NCBI GenBank assembly: GCA_965277875.1
Contig: CBDIDV010000002.1
Location: 3,348,001-3,412,000 of the forward strand
Reading direction: 5' to 3'
Source: CAWFQB01 sp965277875
GTDB taxonomy: Bacteria; Armatimonadota; Chthonomonadetes; Chthonomonadales; Chthonomonadaceae
DNA length: 64,000 bases
Below the pieces are notes generated by a model. It was not told the origin of the DNA and did no database searches. It saw only the letters and a program-made list of their open reading frames with translations. The translations under genes were made by a program, and so were the position numbers. Position 1 is the first letter of the stretch. Each line of letters starts with the position of its first letter. Shown in pieces: positions 34,983 through 41,225 of this stretch.

Positions 34983-35597
34983 CTATTTGAGCAGTGTAAT
35001 GAGATCATCCAACGCCTTTTTGTTGCGCTCCGAGGCGAATGGCTTGTTGGGGTCCTGCTGCGCGCCGCCGGGCGCGCCGCCGCCCATTGCCGCCATAGGC
35101 ACACTGGCTGCCGGTGCGCCGCCGCCCATTGCAGGACGGCCGCCGCCCGCCCCGCCGCCACCCGCCCCGCCGCGTCCGCCGCGCTGCGGCTGCAAATCAG
35201 CGAGCATCTGCTGCTGGTCGGCGGTCAGCACCTTTTTGACCGCGTCCAGCTTGGCCGTGGCGTCCGCTTCGGGCAGGCTGTCGGCCTTCTGAATGTCCTG
35301 CATCAAGGGCAGCAACTGCTGTTTCTGCGCGGGTGTCAGGCCCTTATTTTGTACCTTCTCGACCGTGTTCAGGCCGGACACCAGGCGCGTCAGGTCACGT
35401 CCGGGGTTGGGGGTGGCCGCGCCGCCCGGCCCGCCTGCGGGAGCGCCGCCGCTGATCCTGCCTGGCCCCGCGACCGAAGAGGCCTGTGCGCGTGGGGGCT
35501 GCGCGTCGCGCGCAAAAAATCCTATCGCGCCGCCGAGCGCCAGACAGATCACGCCGGACGCGACGGACACGGGAACATTGGGGCCTTTTTTAACCAT
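34983..35597 (-). CDS. Exported or membrane-anchored Gly/Gln-rich protein, unknown function
   Basis: The 204-residue product has one N-terminal hydrophobic segment (VSVASGVICLALGGAIGFFA). A helical middle follows (LTPAQKQQLLPLMQDIQKA and KKVLTADQQQMLADLQ), reminiscent of Spy/CpxP-type LTxxQ motifs, then a Gly/Ala-rich stretch and a short helical end. AAGGAG is 8 nt before the ATG. Upstream is a near-perfect promoter with a palindrome in its spacer (35653-35681), so it has its own control and is not just the tail of the island upstream. Metal or stress sensing is only a guess from the LTxxQ-like motifs. Confidence 0.68.
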   Translation of the reverse strand: MVKKGPNVPVSVASGVICLALGGAIGFFARDAQPPRAQASSVAGPGRISGGAPAGGPGGAATPNPGRDLTRLVSGLNTVEKVQNKGLTPAQKQQLLPLMQDIQKADSLPEADATAKLDAVKKVLTADQQQMLADLQPQRGGRGGAGGGGAGGGRPAMGGGAPAASVPMAAMGGGAPGGAQQDPNKPFASERNKKALDDLITLLK

Positions 35598-35652
35598 GAT
35601 TTCGCTCCTTCAAACAGTGAAGAGAACAGCAGTGTTATTTGTTCGATGCGTG

Positions 35653-35681
35653 AGTATAGCCGACTGCCCGCAGTCTGTCAA
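35653..35681 (-). promoter_or_regulatory. Sigma-70 promoter with palindromic operator in the spacer
   Basis: On the minus strand TTGACA (35681-35676) and TATACT (35658-35653) have a 17-nt spacer. The spacer contains GACTGC-N2-GCAGTC (35662-35675), a 14-bp inverted repeat well placed for a repressor. It serves the gene starting at 35597. Confidence 0.75.
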
Positions 35682-35725
35682 GCAAGAGTCACTTTACAGG
35701 AGAATGTTGGCATTGGTCAGCGTTT

Positions 35726-35986
35726 TCAAAGGCGATCCTCGTACAGATTTTCACGTCGGAGAGCTTCCAGTGGAACGTCCGGGCAGTGAATGGCCCGCGA
35801 AAGAAACCTCTCCCATGCCGCCCTGCGTCTCTCCCTTTCCGCTTCTGGAAGCAGGCCGCTATCCATGCTGCCTTCTTCCCGCGCCGCCTCGATTACCTGA
35901 GATTGCAGTGGCTGGTTGATTGGCAATTCGACTGTTTCATCCCGCACAATCGCTGCACCATCATAGTGCGCTCGTATTGTTGTCAT
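35726..35986 (-). CDS. VapB-type antitoxin without a complete toxin
   Basis: The 86-residue product starts MTTIRAHYDGAAIVRDETVE, the beta-rich start seen in AF2212/AbrB-type antitoxins of cyanobacteria and relatives, and ends EALRRENLYEDRL, also typical. Such proteins usually precede a PIN-domain toxin (VapC). Here the frame after the stop codes for only a few PIN-like residues (KTLTNANILL) before a stop. GAGGAAC precedes the ATG. The gene starts 9 bp after the PD-(D/E)XK gene upstream and is probably in the same transcript. Confidence 0.65.
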   Translation of the reverse strand: MTTIRAHYDGAAIVRDETVELPINQPLQSQVIEAAREEGSMDSGLLPEAERERRRAAWERFLSRAIHCPDVPLEALRRENLYEDRL

Positions 35987-35995
35987 AGGCGTTCC

Positions 35996-37099
35996 TCAAC
36001 TCAATTTCATAAAGATGTCCGTTGTTGCTACACCTGCGGATTCGCACAGCGCACAAAGCCAGCCGATTTTTTCCAATGTGGATGTATTCGTACTCGCATA
36101 CACAATGCCGGAGGTGGTCTGCACCTCTTTGAAAGTCCTCATGCGTTCGCTGGCGTCCACATGGTAAGGCGTTGTATTCAGGAAATAACGACTGCCCTGC
36201 GTCGGCTGAAACGGCAGTGGCGGCAATTTCTTCTGAACGGCAATCCACTTCACAACGGCGGCGACAAACTCTGCCCAGGATACAAGGGGCGTCCACTCCG
36301 TTGCGCCTTCAAATCGAACTGCGGCGGGCTTTCTGCGAGCGAGAGTATGCGTCTGCTGCACAACCTTATCAAAACCACACTCCAGCAAAGCCGACACGTC
36401 CTTTGATGCTTTTGCATCGGGCGGCGTCTGCACCTGTCGCTTTCGAGAACGATGTTGTTCTGGTTTATGTTCAGCAGGCGGGCCTATTATGTTGAAAAAC
36501 CCGGCAACATCTTGGCTCTTTATGTTGTTCAGCGCGTAATCGTTTCTAAGGGTGCGGGTTATTACATCAATCAGTTTACTGTCACTTGCCCGAAGTTCAG
36601 TGTCCAAAGTGGCTCGAAGCCGGGAACGTAATGCGTAACCAGCAACTTGATCTCCACAAACGGCTTCCTTGCTCAATGCAGTAAGAAATTCAACAACAGA
36701 CGCTGGATTGTCAAGATTTGCTTCTGCAGCCCGCTTATCATCGGCAACGCCCTGAATGCTGTTGTCGTACAGACGCCACACGCGGCCATTGGTCAGCACG
36801 ACCCAGCGCTTGCCGTTGGTGTTGGTGTAGTTCAGAGCCTGCTGCGCGTGACGATCTTCCAGCATGACGTTCCAGGCCTTTGCTTCCACAAACCATGTGT
36901 GCTGAGGGGCGTTTAGCAGAAGCGTGTAATCAGGGAACTCGCGGATGGCGTCGGAACGCTGCGAGGAAATGTCACGCGGCGCGTAGCCACACGCCAGCAG
37001 AAGCGGGTACACGATCCAATGGCATGTATCGGCCTCATTCTGCGGCGGGTCAGGCAGGTAATCGGCGGCTATTTTCTCGACTTCTTCTTGCAGCGACAT
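35996..37099 (-). CDS. PD-(D/E)XK nuclease-like protein (HsdR N-terminal type)
   Basis: The 367-residue product has an N-terminal domain like that of type I restriction subunit R: WIVYPLLLACGYAPRDI, EFPDYTLLL (Asp57), TWFVEAKAWN (Glu72-Ala-Lys74) and ALNYTNTNGKRWVVLTNGRV. These are the acidic and lysine residues of a PD-(D/E)XK nuclease core. The C-terminal 150 residues are unlike the paralogue at 39348 and not recognised. There is no helicase or methylase. AAGGA precedes the ATG. It begins 44 bp after the aspartic protease gene. DNA cleavage is inferred, not shown. Confidence 0.75.
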   Translation of the reverse strand: MSLQEEVEKIAADYLPDPPQNEADTCHWIVYPLLLACGYAPRDISSQRSDAIREFPDYTLLLNAPQHTWFVEAKAWNVMLEDRHAQQALNYTNTNGKRWVVLTNGRVWRLYDNSIQGVADDKRAAEANLDNPASVVEFLTALSKEAVCGDQVAGYALRSRLRATLDTELRASDSKLIDVITRTLRNDYALNNIKSQDVAGFFNIIGPPAEHKPEQHRSRKRQVQTPPDAKASKDVSALLECGFDKVVQQTHTLARRKPAAVRFEGATEWTPLVSWAEFVAAVVKWIAVQKKLPPLPFQPTQGSRYFLNTTPYHVDASERMRTFKEVQTTSGIVYASTNTSTLEKIGWLCALCESAGVATTDIFMKLS

Positions 37100-37143
37100 G
37101 GTACGTCCTTAGAGAGGTGAATCAGCGGTTTGTCAATGCAGTG

Positions 37144-37527
37144 TCAGGCGAGCGTAATAAGACGGGCGCGAAAATCAATCGTCAGTTGCTGGCCGCGCAG
37201 AAAGTCGAGGCCAAGAACGCCGTCTATTGCTGTGTCAGGCGGCAGGTCGCGCCCGACAACAGGGAAATTTCGGCGTTCCCGTTCCAGTGCGGTGATGGCT
37301 TCAATCTCGAAGACGGGCGCGTACTCGACGCCGTTACCCATCGTTACGCGCACCATCTCTGCGGGCGCAGCGAGATCAACGCCAATACTTTCCAGGATTG
37401 TCGTGCTGATTACTGTTGTTGTCGCGCCGGTATCCAGCGCCAGAGCAACGGAGTAGTTCGCGCTCGGCCCCTGTAGTTTTGCCGTGATAAAGACCAGTCG
37501 CCGTGCCGGGTCAAAAGATGTACTCAC
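37144..37527 (-). CDS. Retropepsin-like clan AA aspartic protease, cassette 1
   Basis: A single-domain, 127-residue protein with the catalytic signature LALDTGATTTVIS (Asp32) and the second hydrophobic-Gly motif IDGVLGLDFLRG, as in retroviral-type proteases that work as dimers. There is no signal peptide or membrane segment, so it is cytoplasmic. It begins inside the last codon of the small gene at 37524-37790 (4-bp ATGA overlap). It is more diverged from the other two proteases in the region, which share DTGF. Substrate unknown. Confidence 0.8.
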   Translation of the reverse strand: MSTSFDPARRLVFITAKLQGPSANYSVALALDTGATTTVISTTILESIGVDLAAPAEMVRVTMGNGVEYAPVFEIEAITALERERRNFPVVGRDLPPDTAIDGVLGLDFLRGQQLTIDFRARLITLA

Positions 37528-37790
37528 AGCAAGTATTCCATATCTTCATCCCCCCTGCCGATGTAAAGAAAGGCAGCGCGTTTAGGGCGCAATACTCTCG
37601 CCTGCGCGTGAACTTCATCCTTGCTTGCGCTATGACTCAGCAGTGTGCCGCCGAGTACCTGCTGCCCCGGCTCAGACCAGGGATTTTCCAGCAGCACCCA
37701 CTCACCATCAAAGCGGGCGTTAATCTCTTCCATTGTAAGCGTCTCGTATGATGTCGCAGTCGCTGTATTTTGCGCCGTTTCCTGTGCCAA
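37524..37790 (-). CDS. Small partner protein of aspartic protease, cassette 1
   Basis: The 88-residue product contains the pattern MEEINARFDGEWVLLENPW and ends with RPKRAAFLYIGRGDEDMEYL. Proteins of this pattern are common next to clan AA proteases, especially in cyanobacteria, with no known function. Start is a TTG with AAGGAG 7 nt upstream; an internal ATG (MEEINAR) is an alternative. The stop overlaps the protease start by 4 bp, which couples their translation. Confidence 0.7.
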   Translation of the reverse strand: MAQETAQNTATATSYETLTMEEINARFDGEWVLLENPWSEPGQQVLGGTLLSHSASKDEVHAQARVLRPKRAAFLYIGRGDEDMEYLL

Positions 37791-37862
37791 GTTCTTGCTC
37801 CTTCACATTTCCGCAAATGCAATACTCAAAAACTACCCGCCCGCCCTGTATGCTGCATTATA

Positions 37863-38633
37863 TCACAAGTGACCGTTTGCATACCACGCCTGCACAGTCT
37901 GTTTGAGGTTGGGCCGGCGGTCAGTAAACTGCTGCCGTCGCTGCTGCGCGCCCGGCCCTGCCGAGGGGTGCGGCAGGCTGAGAACCAGGCGGTCGTGACG
38001 GCGCAGTTCCTCGCCAATGACGGCCTGCACCGCTTCGGATACGCTGCGGCCCAAAAGTACGACAACCGCTTTGCCGATATGTTGGAATGTTTCGGGCAGC
38101 GTGGTCTCGATGTAACGGCGCAGGGCAGGAGTCTTGAGCATGTCGGGGCCATAACCGGAGTAGTTCAGGCCGTCCACGAAGACCGGGTAGCGGATGGCCG
38201 CGCAGCTGTGCAGCAAATGCGCGTGGGTGTCGAAAAGGGCCAATGCAGACGGCACACTCAAATGCGCGGGAACGTCCAGGGCGTCGAGCATGGCTGCCAG
38301 ATTGACGCGGGTTTGGCCCACCCACTGCGCCCGCCGCTTCGCTTGCTCTTGTATGATGTCGCGCGGCAGACCGGCCCTTAGCCCCCGCGCCGCCTCCTGA
38401 TACGCAAGCTGCATGGGCGCGAAGCCGGGACAGATGCCGATAAGAACAAGCTGCGCCTGCGCGTTTACCACGTCAATAGGCGAGTAGTAGATTTCCAGCA
38501 GCCCTTTCTTTGTCTGCTCGGAATGCAGGCGCAGGGAGGGCTGCAGCAGATCCGCTTTGGTGAGCGGGGTATGGTCGGGCAGGGACGCGATAGCAGGCGC
38601 AAACCGCTCAAACTGTGTGGACGCTAAAATCAT
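37863..38633 (-). CDS. Uracil-DNA glycosylase-like protein
   Basis: The 256-residue product has the two marks of the UDG superfamily: a GxCPG-type motif in LVLIGICPGFAPMQ and a C-terminal H-P-S motif in SLPHPSAGPG. Between them lie VFVDGLNYSGYGPDML and AVVVLLGRSVSEAV, as in single-domain UDG-like proteins. The usual Asp or Asn of motif 1 is not evident, so catalytic activity is open. Its ATG overlaps the stop of the aspartic protease gene upstream by 4 bp, so it is the third gene of that operon. Confidence 0.7.
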   Translation of the reverse strand: MILASTQFERFAPAIASLPDHTPLTKADLLQPSLRLHSEQTKKGLLEIYYSPIDVVNAQAQLVLIGICPGFAPMQLAYQEAARGLRAGLPRDIIQEQAKRRAQWVGQTRVNLAAMLDALDVPAHLSVPSALALFDTHAHLLHSCAAIRYPVFVDGLNYSGYGPDMLKTPALRRYIETTLPETFQHIGKAVVVLLGRSVSEAVQAVIGEELRRHDRLVLSLPHPSAGPGAQQRRQQFTDRRPNLKQTVQAWYANGHL

Positions 38634-39001
38634 GGGCTGTTTTGTATCACAACCAGGCCACCGTCCTCAAACCGAATGCTGAGATCGTGGTGATGCAGAA
38701 GTTCCGTGCCTAAAAGCGGTTCATCCTCCAGAGTTGTAACGACAACGCGCCTTTCATGACCGTCCCAAATCACAAGAGCCTCGTACATCTCCACCTGTAA
38801 TGTTGTGCCGTCTGCAAGGACAACCTCATCCACTCCGGTATAAAGCAGGGATAGCTTCCCTATGAGATAGGAAGGCAGAGACATCTGCCCGCTGAAACCT
38901 GTGTCCATCAGGAAAAGAATAGCGCGATCCTCCCCAAGCGGGCCACGCACAGTAAACTGCACATAAGGCGTCAGGGACGCGTTGACGCTGCCTGTAATCA
39001 T
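38630..39001 (-). CDS. Clan AA aspartic protease, cassette 2
   Basis: A 123-residue single-domain protease with FLMDTGFSGQMSLP (Asp33) and the second motif EPLLGTELLHHHDL. It is clearly related to the cassette 3 protease: both begin MI(T/Q)G(S/T)V and share DTGF and ADGT/ADKS segments. It overlaps the small gene before it and the UDG-like gene after it by 4 bp each (ATGA), a tight three-gene operon. Cytoplasmic by absence of signal. Substrate unknown. Confidence 0.8.
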   Translation of the reverse strand: MITGSVNASLTPYVQFTVRGPLGEDRAILFLMDTGFSGQMSLPSYLIGKLSLLYTGVDEVVLADGTTLQVEMYEALVIWDGHERRVVVTTLEDEPLLGTELLHHHDLSIRFEDGGLVVIQNSP

Positions 39002-39282
39002 CTGCGGAACCGCTCATAGGGCCTGAGTGCGCCGCCCACTTTCTGCACCGCCGGATAGCCGATGCGGAAGAAAAACATATCTGCATCCGCTTTTCGCTGC
39101 CGCATGGCATCCGCCGCCGCAAGAACATCACTCGCAAGCAGGTACTCCCCACTGTCCACATCAACAGCAAGTATTTTGCCCAGGTTCTCCTCGATTTCGA
39201 TCTGCTGTCTTAGTTCGCCGTTGTACCATGCCTCGGCACGGCGGGCGGTTTCCTGCGGCGAGTATTTAGGCGGTAATAGCAT
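38998..39282 (-). CDS. Small partner protein of aspartic protease, cassette 2
   Basis: The 94-residue product is homologous to the cassette 3 partner: both have N-(L/V)-GK then (D/N)(S/N)GEY(L/E)L, an A-x-(R) helix and the ending RIGY-x3-(Q/S)K(V/I)G. No known domain. A GGGAG lies upstream of the ATG. Its stop overlaps the protease start by 4 bp. The pairing suggests it is a regulator, inhibitor or substrate of the protease; that is inference. Confidence 0.72.
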   Translation of the reverse strand: MLLPPKYSPQETARRAEAWYNGELRQQIEIEENLGKILAVDVDSGEYLLASDVLAAADAMRQRKADADMFFFRIGYPAVQKVGGALRPYERFRR

Positions 39283-39347
39283 TTGCGGTTCTCCCGAGTT
39301 TCTGTATACCGAAAATATGCTGAAAAGATATGTTCATCTTCGGCCCC

Positions 39348-40412
39348 TTATCTTGCACGGTGGCGAGCTTCAGCGGCAATGATGAGTGGCTTCAACACCC
39401 CCTGAAGCAAAAGCATTTTGCTAATCATCTCTTCCTGAATTTCAGGCCATTGTTCTTCCGCGTCAGCAAACGGCATACATTCTATGTGCAGTCTGATTTT
39501 GTACTCTTGTCCGGTCATGCTTGGCATCCACTGGAGTTTTGTACCTACCGCATCTTCTATGTCTGCTTGTTTGCTGCGAAGAAATTGGGCTATATGTTGA
39601 TGTGCCATTGGTTTGTTCAGCACGTACTCGACCTTCGCGCGACGCGGCTCAGCGACATAATAATAACAATCAACGCCGCGACGCTTATCTACTGCAAGAT
39701 ATGCCTGTGACCAGTCAGGCCTATGCACATCAGAGGCAAGTCCCTTATCTTGCAATCGTCTACGGAACATTCGCCAAAATCTGTTTAGACGTTTTTCGTC
39801 ACTCGTGTTGTCCATCGGTCTTTCTGCACGAGCCACAGGCCGTCCCAAAGGAACTGCTGGCTGAACGGCTTGAACTTCGGCTAGAGGGGTCTGCTTCTGA
39901 GCCGCTTCTGCTTCCTGTTCTGCTTGCTGACGTTCTTTGAGGGCGTAAACAGTCGCTTCCAACTGACCGGAAACTACGGATTGTTTGCCGATAGTTTCCA
40001 GAAACTCTGTGATTGCCTCAACATCCTTTAGGTGCGCTTGCAGCACTCGTTTAGCGTTGACAAGCCCTTGAATGCTGTTGTCATAGAGGTTCCAAGTTCG
40101 GCCATTGGTCAGAACGACCCAGCGTCTGCCGTTTTGATTCGCATAGTTCAGCGCCTGATGCGCGTGGCGATCTTCCAGCGTAACATTCCAAGCCTTTGCT
40201 TCTACATACCACGTGCAAGACGCGTTACTGGCAAGAACGGTGTAGTTAGGAAAATGCCCATTGTTATCTGCCACCCGCGAACTGATGTCACGCCGCGCAT
40301 AACCTGCGGCGTGAAGCAGCGGCAGAATAATCCAGTCACATGTGTTCGACTCGTTGGGAGGAGGCGTGTTGTAATGCTCCAACGCTTCCTCAACAGCCTT
40401 TTCGATAGACAT
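39348..40412 (-). CDS. PD-(D/E)XK-like protein with altered active site and DUF4268-like C-terminus
   Basis: The first 130 residues are a paralogue of the protein at 35996: WIILPLLHAAGYARRDI, HFPNYTVLA, TWYVEAKAWN, RRWVVLTNGRTWNLYDNSIQ. The catalytic Asp is replaced by Asn56 (FPNYT for FPDYT), while Glu71 and Lys73 remain, so nuclease activity may be lost. A charged Glu/Gln linker follows, then a C-terminal part (RFWRMFRRRLQDKG, then PHRPDW-like and MPFADAEEQWPEI) resembling DUF4268, often found with restriction genes. AAGGGGAAC precedes the ATG. It lies between cassettes 3 and 2. Confidence 0.72.
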   Translation of the reverse strand: MSIEKAVEEALEHYNTPPPNESNTCDWIILPLLHAAGYARRDISSRVADNNGHFPNYTVLASNASCTWYVEAKAWNVTLEDRHAHQALNYANQNGRRWVVLTNGRTWNLYDNSIQGLVNAKRVLQAHLKDVEAITEFLETIGKQSVVSGQLEATVYALKERQQAEQEAEAAQKQTPLAEVQAVQPAVPLGRPVARAERPMDNTSDEKRLNRFWRMFRRRLQDKGLASDVHRPDWSQAYLAVDKRRGVDCYYYVAEPRRAKVEYVLNKPMAHQHIAQFLRSKQADIEDAVGTKLQWMPSMTGQEYKIRLHIECMPFADAEEQWPEIQEEMISKMLLLQGVLKPLIIAAEARHRAR

Positions 40413-40538
40413 AGTTCCCCTTGCGCCAACTGCAAAGAACCTCGTATTATACTGACTAAGACGTCAAAGTAGAATGCAGTTTATCAGTTGCGATCAAATG
40501 CCACAATACGAAACCGCGTCAAGTCCAAAGTGTCCATT

Positions 40539-40910
40539 TTAGGGGTTTGCCTCGATGAGAACGATGCCGCCGTCCTCCGCTTCCACGGTCAGTTTGCTGC
40601 CTTGCAGCAGAGCCATGCCAATCAGATTAGGTTCCTCCATCTCATGCGCTCTGACAAGACGGCTTTGACCATGCCAGTTTACTCTGGCCTGAAAAATGGA
40701 TTTTATGACGACGCTTTTATCTGCTAATGTCACCTTGCCGAATTCAAGAAAGGGCAAAGACAAAGCGGCGATAAAGTCAGCGGACAATGAAAGATAACTG
40801 TCGAAGCCGGTGTCTACAATGAAAGGCACTGTAAACGTCATTGTGCCGTCATAAGTCACTTCCAGGTAGACAACAGCCTCTAGGTCTGCGGTAACGGTTC
40901 CCTGGATCAT
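40539..40910 (-). CDS. Clan AA aspartic protease, cassette 3
   Basis: A 123-residue single-domain protease with PFIVDTGFDSYLSL (Asp33) and the second motif NLIGMALLQGSKL. The ATG at 40910 is chosen because it gives the same ATGA overlap with the partner stop as in cassettes 1 and 2; a TTG at 40928 would add six residues. Cytoplasmic. It is the first protease after gltB on the minus strand. Confidence 0.8.
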   Translation of the reverse strand: MIQGTVTADLEAVVYLEVTYDGTMTFTVPFIVDTGFDSYLSLSADFIAALSLPFLEFGKVTLADKSVVIKSIFQARVNWHGQSRLVRAHEMEEPNLIGMALLQGSKLTVEAEDGGIVLIEANP

Positions 40911-41176
40911 CGCTTCAACGCGCCCCAACTGACGCCAATTTTTGACATGCTTTGGTAGCCGATGCGAATACAGTACAAGGCGGCTTTGGGCTGCCTGTGA
41001 TGTAGAGTGCGCGAAAGCTCCATGTCGTTGTCTCCAAGTTCATATTCGCCGTTTTCGATGTTGATGACGATGTATTTGCCGACGTTGTCCGGCTCCACTC
41101 TGGCGCGTATGTCGCGCTCATATAGCGCCTCGCCGATTTCAGACGCCTGCTGCGGCGTGTAGTCCGTGTAGGCCAT
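40907..41176 (-). CDS. Small partner protein of aspartic protease, cassette 3
   Basis: The 89-residue product (MAYTDYTPQQASEIGEALYE start) contains NVGKYIVINIENGEYELGD and RIGYQSMSKIG, matching the cassette 2 partner. AAGGAGA is 7 nt before the ATG. The gene starts 49 bp after the gltB stop, so it can be read from the gltB promoter. The stop overlaps the protease start by 4 bp. No known domain. Confidence 0.72.
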   Translation of the reverse strand: MAYTDYTPQQASEIGEALYERDIRARVEPDNVGKYIVINIENGEYELGDNDMELSRTLHHRQPKAALYCIRIGYQSMSKIGVSWGALKR

Positions 41177-41225
41177 TGTTCTTCTCCTTTGACGCGCTGG
41201 ATAGATGCTTTGCCAGCCGGTATGA

